Shown here: one piece after another, positions 44,476-52,098 of the stretch
Numbering within the stretch: position 1 is the stretch's first letter
Layout of the letters: the number at the start of each line of letters is the position of its first letter
Assembly (NCBI GenBank): GCA_002840535.1
Contig: PHBH01000035.1
Span: forward strand, 1 to 64,000
Direction of reading: 5' to 3'
DNA: 64,000 nt
Origin: Deltaproteobacteria bacterium HGW-Deltaproteobacteria-15
GTDB lineage: Bacteria; Desulfobacterota; DSM-4660; Desulfatiglandales; HGW-15
Made by a program: the position numbers and the translations under genes
The notes under the pieces: model-generated
The model's database searches: none
What the model saw: the letters and a program-made list of their open reading frames with translations, nothing else
Told to the model about the DNA's origin: nothing

Positions 44476-45441
44476 ATGGGAATAGTAATCGATGGATTCG
44501 CGCACGTTATGCCCAAACCATTTGCCGAAGGGCTCATGGAGGCTCACCCGACTGACGAGTTGCGGAAGCTGGCAAAACACACCTATTTTGGGGACATGGA
44601 AAACCGCGTCCGCGTACTCGACAAATTCGGCATTGACAAGCAGGTCCTCACGCTTGCCCGGCCCAGCACCTGGATCGGCATCCCTTCGGCATCGGTTGAG
44701 GGTATGATGCGCCTCGGTAACGATACGGTTGCGGCCCTGGCGAAGCAGTTCCCGGATCGTCTTATCGGGACAGGGACCATCCCGGTTCCCACGGAAGAGT
44801 ATCTGTCCGAATTCGACCGGTGCATCAATGATCTGGGGATGGCAGGAATTCAAATTCTCACGAACATTGGAGGCAAACGGCTCCACGAACCTCAGTACCG
44901 GGCTTTCTGGGCCAAGGCCAATGCCACAAAGACGCCCATCTGGATTCATCCGCAGCTCGTTGCCGGGTGGTCGGAAGAGTTCGCGCTGGATAAAATATTC
45001 GGCTGGCTCTACGAGACAAGCATTACCCTTGCCCAGCTCGTATTCTCGGGCATCATGGAAGAGTATCCCGACCTCAGGATCATCCCCCATCACATGGGCG
45101 CGATGGTGCCCCACAACACGGGCAGGCTGAAGGGCTTCTACGATGCGCGCCACATGTACCCCGGGACCAATCTTGTCACCCTCCCCAGGGATCCACTTTA
45201 CTATTTCAAGAAGTTTTATGCCGACAGCATGCTATGCGGTACTGTTCACGCCTTCGAATCCGGTTACAAGTTCTTCGGCGCCGAACAGATTGTCATGGCG
45301 ACCGACTACCCCTTCGGCCCCCAGCAGGGCGAGCTGTGGATGAAGGAGACGCTGGAGCAGATCGATGCCATCGGTTTGTCCAAGGCCGAAAAGGAGATGA
45401 TCCTGGGGGGAAACCTCCTCAGGCTGATAGAGCGGCGGTAG
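44476..45441 (+). CDS. Amidohydrolase-2 family protein (ACMSD-like decarboxylase/hydrolase) with altered HxH
   Basis: This 321-residue TIM-barrel protein begins MGIVIDGFAHVMPKP. The family normally has HxH after the first strand; here it reads FxH, so the first metal-ligand histidine is replaced by Phe. Other ligands appear intact: WIHPQ (about 155), IIPHHMGAMVP (about 203-213) and MATDYPFGP (about 274-282). The family includes ACMSD and resorcylate or carboxyvanillate decarboxylases. Together with UbiD and a TAXI transporter it suggests processing of an imported cyclic or unsaturated acid. AAAAGGAGGAG is a strong ribosome site. Confidence 0.82.
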   Translation: MGIVIDGFAHVMPKPFAEGLMEAHPTDELRKLAKHTYFGDMENRVRVLDKFGIDKQVLTLARPSTWIGIPSASVEGMMRLGNDTVAALAKQFPDRLIGTGTIPVPTEEYLSEFDRCINDLGMAGIQILTNIGGKRLHEPQYRAFWAKANATKTPIWIHPQLVAGWSEEFALDKIFGWLYETSITLAQLVFSGIMEEYPDLRIIPHHMGAMVPHNTGRLKGFYDARHMYPGTNLVTLPRDPLYYFKKFYADSMLCGTVHAFESGYKFFGAEQIVMATDYPFGPQQGELWMKETLEQIDAIGLSKAEKEMILGGNLLRLIERR

Positions 45442-45679
45442 GCCTTGTCTGCAGTTTCGCCGGTTATGGGATCCAAGACTTCTTGGGGTCGGCTGATTCC
45501 TCCGGCATCCGGAAAACTCCGAGTGCTGACAGTCGGGAGAGCTGAAGGCTCAACCACCGGATGACTTGCTCGGTATCTGCGAAGCTTCCCCTGGCCCAGT
45601 ACGGCCCCGAGCGCGACCAGCGAAACTGCGCCCGCCTCAAACCCCTGACCAGCAACCCCTGGGGTACGTGATGAGAATA

Positions 45680-45721
45680 GACTCCCAATCCGGAGACCCG
45701 GATTGGGAGTCCCTGATTTTT
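45680..45721 (+). terminator. Rho-independent terminator after the amidohydrolase gene
   Basis: A perfect 14-bp stem, GACTCCCAATCCGG / CCGGATTGGGAGTC, with an AGAC loop, followed by CCTGATTTTT. It lies 239 bp after the amidohydrolase stop and ends the UbiD/TRAP unit. Confidence 0.7.
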
Positions 45722-45732
45722 GGAGATGACGT

Positions 45733-45890
45733 ATGACAAACGAAGTGCTATTTGAAAGGGAAGGTCCTGTCGGCATATCCACCGTCCATCGCCCTGAAGA
45801 TCAAGGATTCAATGTTTTTGTAGCTTGATGAAATCCTTGACCACCCGGACCTCAAGGACGGGAAGTGTTTTTTGGGGGGGAGGACATCAA
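45733..45890 (+). pseudogene. Enoyl-CoA hydratase (crotonase) remnant
   Basis: A frame beginning MTNEVLFEREGPVGISTVHRP is the classic start of a crotonase, but it stops at 45828 after 31 residues. The following sequence in another frame reads EILDHPDLKDGKCFLGGEDIN, like the AFCAGADI oxyanion-hole region reached much too early. Large deletions and frameshifts have destroyed the gene. It lies just before a 3-hydroxyacyl-CoA dehydrogenase, the usual pathway partner. Confidence 0.6.
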
Positions 45891-45956
45891 CCGCTGAGAA
45901 GGTACAACTGAAAAGGTGAGGAGTTCAAGACTGATTCGATAACTTGGAGGAATAGC

Positions 45957-47078
45957 ATGAAAGATGTGAAAACGGTTGGAATCATCGGTTTTGGTGTTAT
46001 GGGTGCAGCCATCGGGCTCAATGCCGCAGCAAATGGTTACAAGGTTGTATACAAAGAGCTCAACGATGACCTGGTCAAATCCATGTATGACAAGTTTGTG
46101 GCCAAGGCCCTGGCCAAGAGGGTGGGGCTCGGGAAGATGACCCAGGCCGATATGGACAAAATCTGCGGATCGATCAAAGGAACCACGACTTATGACGAGC
46201 TGGCCGCGTGCGATTTGATCATCGAAGCGGCCATCGAAAAGATGGATCTGAAGATAAAAATCTTCGGAGAACTCTCCGATGCGTGCCCCAAGGACACCCT
46301 CATCGTGAGCAACACATCGACCTTTCTCATTGAAAAGCTCATGGAGAAAGTGGCAAGCCCTGCAAGGACCGCGGGTCTGCACTACTTTTTCCCGGCCAAC
46401 GTCAATCGGCTGGTCGAAGTAATCCGCCAGAAGAACACGAGCGATGAAACGTATAACGCGCTGATGGCCTTCTCCAAGCAGAACAAGAAGGTGCCGATCA
46501 CGGTCAAGGATTTCCCGGGATTCGCCATAAACCCGATCTTCATCTCCAGCTACCTGGTTCTCAACTCTTTTTGTGGCGACAAATACAACGCTGCGACGCT
46601 GGAAAGCATCTCACAAGAAACCCTCGGAGTGAAATACGGCATCATGTGGGTGCAAAACGGCTCAGGGCTCGGCACCGCCTATCATGCCGGCGCTTCCATG
46701 GTCGAATACCTGGCGAAGTCGGACATCGGGTTTCCGCCGGTTCCGGGACTGTTGAAGACGATGTTTGAAGGGGGCAAACTGTGGGATCTCAACGGCCCCG
46801 TTCTTAAAGACGCAGCAGAGCGGAGCGTCGTCGGTGACAGCCTGCTGGGCTCCATCTTCTGCATCTCTACCCATCTGGTCGAGAAGGGAGTGGTGTCGGT
46901 GAAGGACCTCGAACTTGGTGTCTGCACGGCCCTGGCATGGCCAAAAGGGCCTTTCACGCTTATGAATGAAATGGGCATGAGTGAAGTCACCAAGCGGGTA
47001 AAGAAGGCGGTGGATGCCGGGTACTTCAAGATGCCCCGCAAGTTCGCTTCCGGTGATCTGAAGCCCTGGGAACTTTAG
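45957..47078 (+). CDS. 3-hydroxyacyl-CoA dehydrogenase family protein
   Basis: This 373-residue protein has an N-terminal Rossmann domain, VGIIGFGVMGAAIGLNAA (about 7-24, GxGxxG), LIIEAAIEKMDLKIKIFGEL with the family acidic residue, SNTSTFLI, and GLHYFFPANVNRLVEVI (about 140-156), which replaces the usual GmHFFNP...lvEv and retains the catalytic His. A C-terminal domain with GFAINPIFISSYL follows. It oxidises a 3-hydroxyacyl-CoA or similar thioester with NAD. It is preceded by a good CTTGGAGGAATAGC ribosome site and followed by an acyl-CoA dehydrogenase. Confidence 0.85.
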   Translation: MKDVKTVGIIGFGVMGAAIGLNAAANGYKVVYKELNDDLVKSMYDKFVAKALAKRVGLGKMTQADMDKICGSIKGTTTYDELAACDLIIEAAIEKMDLKIKIFGELSDACPKDTLIVSNTSTFLIEKLMEKVASPARTAGLHYFFPANVNRLVEVIRQKNTSDETYNALMAFSKQNKKVPITVKDFPGFAINPIFISSYLVLNSFCGDKYNAATLESISQETLGVKYGIMWVQNGSGLGTAYHAGASMVEYLAKSDIGFPPVPGLLKTMFEGGKLWDLNGPVLKDAAERSVVGDSLLGSIFCISTHLVEKGVVSVKDLELGVCTALAWPKGPFTLMNEMGMSEVTKRVKKAVDAGYFKMPRKFASGDLKPWEL

Positions 47079-47271
47079 TCCTCTTGTGCAGATGACAATT
47101 TTCGTCTTTTCCTTTCCCCAGCCCCTCCAAAGGGTTCCTCCCCCTTGACGGGGGAGGACAGGTGGGGGTGGCCCGGTTTATCCGTGAAACTCAAGACACC
47201 CCCACGGAAAAATGGGAACCTACCCGCAGGTGGGGTCGGCGGTGGGACGGTCCGATAGGAGGTCTGGGAGC

Positions 47272-48435
47272 ATGTCATTCGACTTGAACAAAGAGCAGAT
47301 CGATATCCGAAAGGCGGCCAGGGAATTCGCCGAAAAGGAGTTCCGTGAAATCAGGCGAGAATTGGACGCCAAAGAGATGTTTGATGACCGGCTGTGGAAA
47401 AAGGCAGCGGATCTGGGGTTTCTGGGCGTATTCGTGGACGAGAAGTACGGCGGAGCGGGGATGGGGTACCTGGAGCAATGTCTCATTATCGAGGAATTCG
47501 CTCGTGTGGACCTCGGGATAACCCATGCGATCGAGTCCAGTTTTTTCGGGACGCAGCTCATCATGCTGGCCGGAACGGAGGAACAGAAGCAGAAATACCT
47601 GCCCGCCGTGTGCAGTGGAAAGCTGAGGATGGGGGTGGCGGTTACAGAGCCGGATGCCGGCAGCGACGTCGTCTCCATTCAGACGGAGGCTGTCCGCGAG
47701 GGCGGGGAGTACGTGATCAGGGGAAACAAGATCTTCATCACGAACTGCACCCTGGCCGATTTCCTGATCGTGGTGTGCGTCACGGAACCCGATCACCCCA
47801 GAAAACACGAGCGACTCAGCACCATCATCGTGGAAACGAACCGGCCCGGGTACGAGGCGAATACGTTCCATGGAAAGCTTTCCCTGCGGCCGTCGAATAC
47901 GGGAGAAGTGGCCTTTCACGACGTCCGTGTCCCGGCAGGGAATCTGCTGGGAAGTCCGGGGCGGGGATTCTATAACATCATGGAGTTCTTCAACCGCACC
48001 AGGGTTCAGGTGGCCGCATTGGGCGTGGGCACCGCCCAGGGGGCATTGGACAAGGCAGTGGCCCACGTGCGCCGCCGCCACCAGTTCGGGAGCCCCCTCG
48101 CCTCCTTTCAGCTGGTCCAGGGGAAGATCGCGGAGATGGCCACCATGACGGAAGCGGCGCGCTCGATCTGTTATCGCGCAGCCTCGAAACTCGACTCGGG
48201 AACCGCCGATCCCGGCCTCAGCTCCATGGCCAAATGGTACAGTGCGGAAATTGCGGTCAAGGTCGCGGACGAGGCCATTCAACTTCACGGGGGGTATGGA
48301 ATCCTCGAAGAGTACGACGTGGCCCACTACTGGCGCAACGCCAAAGTCCTCGAGATCTTCGAAGGCAGCAAAGAGATCGAAAAGGTCATCATCGGAAGGA
48401 AGATCCTCGGGGATTCGAAGAGCAAGAAGGCGTAG
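47272..48435 (+). CDS. Acyl-CoA dehydrogenase
   Basis: The ATG at 47272 (MSFDLNKEQIDIRK) follows ATAGGAGG. The 387-residue length is typical. It has MGVAVTEPDAGSDVVSIQT (about 121-139), FITNCTLADFLIVV with the FAD-contact segment, RRRHQFGSPLASFQLVQG (about 269-286) and the C-terminal LEIFEGSKEIEKVIIGR (about 360-376), where the Glu of FEGS sits at the position of the catalytic base of medium-chain enzymes. It introduces a double bond into a CoA thioester and passes electrons to ETF. The gene pairs with the hydroxyacyl-CoA dehydrogenase upstream. Confidence 0.9.
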   Translation: MSFDLNKEQIDIRKAAREFAEKEFREIRRELDAKEMFDDRLWKKAADLGFLGVFVDEKYGGAGMGYLEQCLIIEEFARVDLGITHAIESSFFGTQLIMLAGTEEQKQKYLPAVCSGKLRMGVAVTEPDAGSDVVSIQTEAVREGGEYVIRGNKIFITNCTLADFLIVVCVTEPDHPRKHERLSTIIVETNRPGYEANTFHGKLSLRPSNTGEVAFHDVRVPAGNLLGSPGRGFYNIMEFFNRTRVQVAALGVGTAQGALDKAVAHVRRRHQFGSPLASFQLVQGKIAEMATMTEAARSICYRAASKLDSGTADPGLSSMAKWYSAEIAVKVADEAIQLHGGYGILEEYDVAHYWRNAKVLEIFEGSKEIEKVIIGRKILGDSKSKKA

Positions 48436-48474
48436 CACCCCTTTTCCACCCTGAATGCAAATCTGAAAAAAGAT

Positions 48475-48516
48475 GGCGGCCGATCCTGAGAATGGATTGA
48501 CCGCCTCTTTGATTTC
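48475..48516 (+). terminator. Terminator-like hairpin after the acyl-CoA dehydrogenase gene
   Basis: GGCGGCCGATCC and GGATTGACCGCC pair with one mismatch and one G-U pair around a 7-nt loop, followed by TCTTTGATTTCT. It ends the CoA operon just before the tRNA fragment. Confidence 0.5.
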
Positions 48517-48564
<48 letters not shown>

Positions 48565-48750
48565 AATTCGAGTAGATTTCACCCCTTTTCAGCTCTCCTC
48601 ATATCATTGCAAAAGTTCTTGACATACCGATAAAAACTCCCTAATTTGCTCTTCAGTTCTTTGCATCCCTTTTCACCATTATCAAGGCGTTTTGTGTACC
48701 CTATTGTGTACCCCGACTTTAGACCGTGAAAACTCCGGGAGGTGCGCCAG
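48565..48750. promoter_or_regulatory. att-int interval: integrase promoter and putative arm sites
   Basis: TTGACA (48619-48624) and TAATTT (48642-48647), 17 bp apart, form a plausible integrase promoter. TTGTGTACCC occurs twice, at 48692-48701 and 48704-48713 (12-bp spacing), between attL and the integrase start, where arm-type integrase or excisionase sites usually lie. GGGAGG at 48737-48742 is the integrase ribosome site. Confidence 0.45.
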
Positions 48751-50004
48751 ATGGCCCTTTCAGACCTTCAAGTCAGAAAACTTGTACCCCGAGAAAGCCG
48801 TTTTGAAGTGCCCGATGGTGGCAAGGGGCTTTTCATCCGGGTGACCCCGAAAGGGGCAAAGACCTGGGTCTATCGCTACCGTTTCCAGGGTATCCCCCGG
48901 CGCATGAGCCTCGGGAGCTACCCTGGGGTGGGTCTGGCCGACGCCAGGACGAAGCATGCGGAGGCCATGCAGGACCTGCAGCAAGGCATTGACCCGGGAT
49001 TGAAGGCCGCCCAAGCCAAGGCCAAGATGAAAGCGGCGCCAACCTTCGAAGACCTGCTCGAGGAGTTCTGGAAGATGGAGCTCCATGCTCAGCCTTCAGG
49101 GAAGGAACGCAGGCGGCTGGTGGAAAAAGACGTGATCAAGACTTGGGGGAGAAGGAAAGTCTCCTCGATCACCAGGCGGGATGCCGTTCTTCTCTTGGAT
49201 GGAGTCCGAAAGCGTGCCCCCGTGGGGGCGAACCGCCTGCTGGGGATCCTTGTCAGGATGTTCAATTTCGCGGCCGAACGCGGTGTCATCGATCATTCTC
49301 CCCTTTCCGGTATGAAGCGAAAGAAGGAAAAGGCGCGCGCCCGGGTCCTCACCGATGAGGAGATCAAGTCCCTATGGAATGCCCTGGACCTGGAGCGGAA
49401 GGACATCGACATCTACAGGCCAACGAAACTTGCCTTGAAGATGATCCTCCTGACCGGCCAGAGGCCCGGAGAGGTTGCGGCCATGAGGTGGGATCAGCTT
49501 GACAAGGAATGGTGGACGATCCCGGAGGAGGTTTACAAAACCGGCGAAGGAAACCGAGTTCCCATTCTTCCCATGACCTCGGCAGCGATCGAAGAGGCGC
49601 GGACCTACTCGGGTGATACGCCTTTCGTCTTCGCTTCCTCCCATGACCAGAAGGGCGAAAAGGGCGAACGCAGGAAAGGACCGTTAACAGTCAGAGCCCT
49701 TTCGAATGCGATCCGCCGGCACAGGGCCGAGATAGGCATTCCAAATCATTTCACTCCCCATGATCTACGGCGAACACTCAGGACCAGGCTTGCAGAATTG
49801 GGAATTGAGGACATTGTTGCCGAGAAGGTTCTCGGACACAAACTCCAAGGGGTTTTGGCGATCTACAACCGTTACTCCTATGACGAAGAGAAGCGTCAGG
49901 CACTCGAGCTTTGGGAAAAGCGACTGAAGCAGATCGTGGGGATACCTGCCCCAACCGGGAAGGTAATCCCACTTGCGAAGAAACGCCTTGCGAAGGGGAG
50001 ATAA
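48751..50004 (+). CDS. int: Tyrosine-type site-specific integrase (P4-like, DUF4102 N-terminus)
   Basis: I take the ATG at 48751 (MALSDLQVRKL), 8 bp after GGGAGG. The 417-residue protein has an N-terminal arm-binding DUF4102-type domain (VPDGGKGLFIRVTPKGAKTW and SLGSYPGVGLADAR, about 18-75), a core-binding SAM-like domain, and the catalytic domain with LTGQRPGEVAAMRW (first Arg), HDLRRTLRTRLAELG (H-x-x-R) and VLGHK...IYNRYSY (His and nucleophile Tyr). It is adjacent to a tRNA-Pro 3' fragment and reads away from it, so it is the integrase of the element that fills the rest of the window. Confidence 0.92.
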   Translation: MALSDLQVRKLVPRESRFEVPDGGKGLFIRVTPKGAKTWVYRYRFQGIPRRMSLGSYPGVGLADARTKHAEAMQDLQQGIDPGLKAAQAKAKMKAAPTFEDLLEEFWKMELHAQPSGKERRRLVEKDVIKTWGRRKVSSITRRDAVLLLDGVRKRAPVGANRLLGILVRMFNFAAERGVIDHSPLSGMKRKKEKARARVLTDEEIKSLWNALDLERKDIDIYRPTKLALKMILLTGQRPGEVAAMRWDQLDKEWWTIPEEVYKTGEGNRVPILPMTSAAIEEARTYSGDTPFVFASSHDQKGEKGERRKGPLTVRALSNAIRRHRAEIGIPNHFTPHDLRRTLRTRLAELGIEDIVAEKVLGHKLQGVLAIYNRYSYDEEKRQALELWEKRLKQIVGIPAPTGKVIPLAKKRLAKGR

Positions 50005-50102
50005 TCATCGATTCCGGGGATAGGGATCGCGACCCGATAAGACGCCGACCCTGGGCGTTTTCCCCGGATCCCACCTTTTCAGGGCCGCGGAGGGAGCGGA
50101 TC

Positions 50103-51236
50103 ATGTCAGACAAGAAGAAAACTGATAAGTCTTTCGATGCTGATGAACATTTCAAGTCCATCCAACGTAAACTCCAAGAGCAACCTGGATCCCCAATAAG
50201 ACGCGGTGACGTCATTGTGTCGGTTAACGGTGTGCCGTTGGACGGTCACGAGGTCAAGGAAGTAAATAAAGACGCCTATATTCTCCTTTACGATACCGAC
50301 GCCCGCAAAGTGGTCCCTGTGGTCGTTATTCGAAACGGAAAGGAGGAAACCCTTCAGGCCCCCATCGGAGACGTTTTGAGGTGTTGGCTCTCGGGGCCAA
50401 AGAGACATTGCCCGACCTATGAAGAGGCGATACGGCGGCACAAGGATTGGCTGAAATGCGGTGGAGGAAAAGTCAGCGATGACCTTGTTCAACTCCAGGA
50501 AGGTCGAGGAATAAGTCACGATCCAATCGAAACGGCATTGGACAAGGGATACCTCCCGCTGAAAGACCTCGCATACATACTTGCCGATGAGGTACACGAA
50601 GAAGATTTCAAACGGCGATGGAGAGAGGTCCGATCTCTTATGGGGAACCTGTTCGCAAAGCCTCCCCTCCCGCTGGACAGTTTCACCTACAGGTTTCTCA
50701 TCTGGGGCTGCATCCTTGAAAAGGCGTGCCAGGGAGTTCAGGACGACAACATTCTGCCTCTGTACAAGAAGAGCAAGGGCTCTGCCGAACTCGTATCGTT
50801 CGGTTTCAATTCACAGATCGATTCGGCCCTTCTCAAGTTGGCCGATGTAAAGGAGTACTTCCGAAATCACAACCTGCCTCTGCCGGAAAGCTTGTTCCCG
50901 AAGGAAAAGCGGGAGGAAGTTGGGGTTAGAGAGAAATCGGAAGAGCAGCCACAGCCTGCCGGCGAAGCGGAGGAAACGCTGGAAGATAGAAAGAACCCCA
51001 ACGAACACAAGGAACCCGAAAGGAAACCCCCTTCTTCCTCAAAGCCTATCTCCGGATGGAAAGATATAGCTGCCTTCCTTGGAAAATCCGTTAGAAGGGT
51101 AAAAGACTACTACCGTTTGATGGGGTTGCCTGTGCTGAAACAGGATCAAGGAGGAGTGTACGCATATCCGGAGAAACTTAACGAATGGCGCGACTCGCAC
51201 AGCAAGAATCGTGGGCCGAAAAGCCTTCCCAAATAG
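50103..51236 (+). CDS. Unknown protein with PDZ-like N-terminus and HTH C-terminus
   Basis: The ATG at 50103 (MSDKKKTDKSF) follows GGAGGGAGC. In the 377-residue protein, residues 28-85 look like a PDZ domain (SPIRRGDVIVSVNGVPLDGH, VVVIRNGKEETLQAPIG), without a signal peptide, so it would act in the cytoplasm. A helical middle part of about 170 residues follows, then a charged Pro/Glu-rich linker (about 265-320) and a C-terminal HTH, GWKDIAAFLGKSVRRVKDYY and MGLPVLKQDQGGVYAYPEKL, similar to excisionase/MerR-type or plasmid-type DNA-binding domains. The family is unknown. It sits between integrase and excisionase, so it may be the element's regulator. Confidence 0.7.
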   Translation: MSDKKKTDKSFDADEHFKSIQRKLQEQPGSPIRRGDVIVSVNGVPLDGHEVKEVNKDAYILLYDTDARKVVPVVVIRNGKEETLQAPIGDVLRCWLSGPKRHCPTYEEAIRRHKDWLKCGGGKVSDDLVQLQEGRGISHDPIETALDKGYLPLKDLAYILADEVHEEDFKRRWREVRSLMGNLFAKPPLPLDSFTYRFLIWGCILEKACQGVQDDNILPLYKKSKGSAELVSFGFNSQIDSALLKLADVKEYFRNHNLPLPESLFPKEKREEVGVREKSEEQPQPAGEAEETLEDRKNPNEHKEPERKPPSSSKPISGWKDIAAFLGKSVRRVKDYYRLMGLPVLKQDQGGVYAYPEKLNEWRDSHSKNRGPKSLPK

Positions 51237-51270
51237 TTACCCTAGAATTTTCTTATTTCTGCATTAAAAC

Positions 51271-51321
51271 TTCCCGCTTTTTTCCCGCAAATTTCCTGCA
51301 TTTTGCCTGAATACTTCCTGC
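51271..51321. repeat. TTCC(C/T)GC repeats phased at 11 bp
   Basis: Copies start at 51271, 51282, 51293 and 51315, with a poor match at 51304. The spacing is exactly 11 bp (22 for the skipped one). They lie directly upstream of the TTGACA box at 51331. Helical phasing suggests a set of protein sites on one DNA face, for the HTH proteins encoded just downstream. Confidence 0.6.
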
Positions 51322-51330
51322 CCTAACCTT

Positions 51331-51358
51331 TTGACAACACTTAATAAAATAGTAAACT
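51331..51358 (+). promoter_or_regulatory. Sigma-70 promoter of the xis/alpA/replication genes
   Basis: TTGACA (51331-51336) and TAAACT (51353-51358) are 16 bp apart. The first ORF starts at 51396 after AAAGGAGGAAAC. The next genes overlap or nearly overlap, so this is the main promoter of the replication operon. Confidence 0.55.
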
Positions 51359-51395
51359 CACGTCCATGATTCAAACACTTCATAAAGGAGGAAAC

Positions 51396-51584
51396 ATGGA
51401 CGAAGACAGACTTCTAACTGTGCAGGAGATTGCGGACTACCTCTCTGTGCCCAAGTCCTTCGTTTACGGGAAAACAAGAACTGGAGAGATACCGACGGTC
51501 CGCGTGGGACGTAAGTACTGCAGATTTTCCCTGCAGGCAATCAAGGAATGGCTGAAGGGGCAGCAGGAGGCCGCGGCGCAATGA
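51396..51584 (+). CDS. Excisionase-family HTH protein (HTH_17)
   Basis: This 62-residue protein starts MDEDRLLTVQEIADYLSVPK and continues SFVYGKTRTGEIPTVRVGRKYCRF, the complete winged HTH of the excisionase/MerR-like family. It ends QQEAAAQ. The stop overlaps the next start (ATGA), with the ribosome site GGAGG of the next gene inside its last codons. Such proteins act as excisionases or as small transcription regulators of mobile elements. The 11-bp repeats upstream are a likely binding site. Confidence 0.8.
   Translation: MDEDRLLTVQEIADYLSVPKSFVYGKTRTGEIPTVRVGRKYCRFSLQAIKEWLKGQQEAAAQ
51566..51584 (+). repeat. 19-bp coupling repeat GGAGGCCGCGGCGCAATGA, copy 1
   Basis: It is identical to 51778-51796. 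Each copy supplies a ribosome site, the C-terminal codons EAAAQ and the overlapping ATGA stop/start of successive genes. Confidence 0.85.
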
Positions 51585-51796
51585 AAGAAGAGCAGGAAAG
51601 AGTGGTCCGAAAAACAGAACTGCTGTCCCGAATCGGGCTGTCCGACGCTACCATTTGGCGAATGGAAAAGCTGGGTCGTTTTCCCAAGCGGATCCAGCTC
51701 GGCGGGAACTCTGTCGGATGGTTGAAGTCCGAAGTCGACGGGTGGCTTGCAGATCGCGCATCGGAAAGAGCGCTCGGGGAGGCCGCGGCGCAATGA
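51581..51796 (+). CDS. AlpA-family phage regulatory protein
   Basis: This 71-residue protein (MKEEQERVVRKTELLSRIG) has LSDATIWRMEKLGRFPKRIQLG, of which the parts SDATIWRME and FPKRI are AlpA hallmarks, and VGWLKSEVDGWLADR at the end, again typical. AlpA proteins activate excision or replication genes in P4-like satellites and islands. It is translationally coupled on both sides through identical 19-bp sequences and ends GEAAAQ, the same tail as its neighbour. Confidence 0.85.
   Translation: MKEEQERVVRKTELLSRIGLSDATIWRMEKLGRFPKRIQLGGNSVGWLKSEVDGWLADRASERALGEAAAQ
51778..51796 (+). repeat. 19-bp coupling repeat, copy 2
   Basis: This is a second perfect copy of the ribosome-site/stop/start cassette, linking the alpA-like gene to the next frame. 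It suggests a duplicated gene-end cassette or a past tandem duplication of a small HTH gene. Confidence 0.85.
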
Positions 51797-52098
51797 CCGC
51801 AGCCGGACGAAAACTGAGAGCAACCCTGACCTTCACACTCGCTGGCGAACCTGAAGGTCTTCCTTGTGGCCGACATCGATCGACCCCTGGCCGGGAACTC
51901 ATTCCCTCGGTGATGGACTCCTTCAACATGATCGTTCAAGGATACAGCGGAGACCGCCTCCTCGATCACTCAGGCGGGGCGAATTCATACAAACGCGCGT
52001 CCAAACGGAGAACCTCTGAGTCTGGCTGCCCCTGGGCTCATGTTCTCCGGGCAGACGCACACAACCAGGGGCAGAGAGTTGGCAAATCCACAGCTTGA
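51793..52098 (+). CDS. Unknown 101-aa protein coupled to alpA
   Basis: The frame MTAAGRKLRATLTFTLAG starts at the ATGA of the alpA-like stop with the duplicated GGAGG upstream, which is the main reason to accept it. It is basic and Ser/Arg-rich and shows no known motif. Its end overlaps the O-like gene by about 59 bp. It could be a small element protein or only a leader region that couples translation to the initiator gene. Confidence 0.5.
   Translation: MTAAGRKLRATLTFTLAGEPEGLPCGRHRSTPGRELIPSVMDSFNMIVQGYSGDRLLDHSGGANSYKRASKRRTSESGCPWAHVLRADAHNQGQRVGKSTA

Larger units (their letters stand above)
45442..45956. other. Intergenic region with terminator and crotonase remnant
   Basis: No intact gene. 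It holds a terminator (45680-45721) and a broken enoyl-CoA hydratase start (45733-45890). From 45464 to 45600 a minus-strand frame reads like the tail of a protein (SFADTEQVIRW...) but has no start or ribosome site, so it may also be a remnant. Confidence 0.45.

Noticed and set aside
47079-47271. Possible gene between the two CoA dehydrogenases
   Set aside because: It contains only GC-rich inverted sequence (CCTCCCCC...GGGGGAGG) and the next ribosome site.
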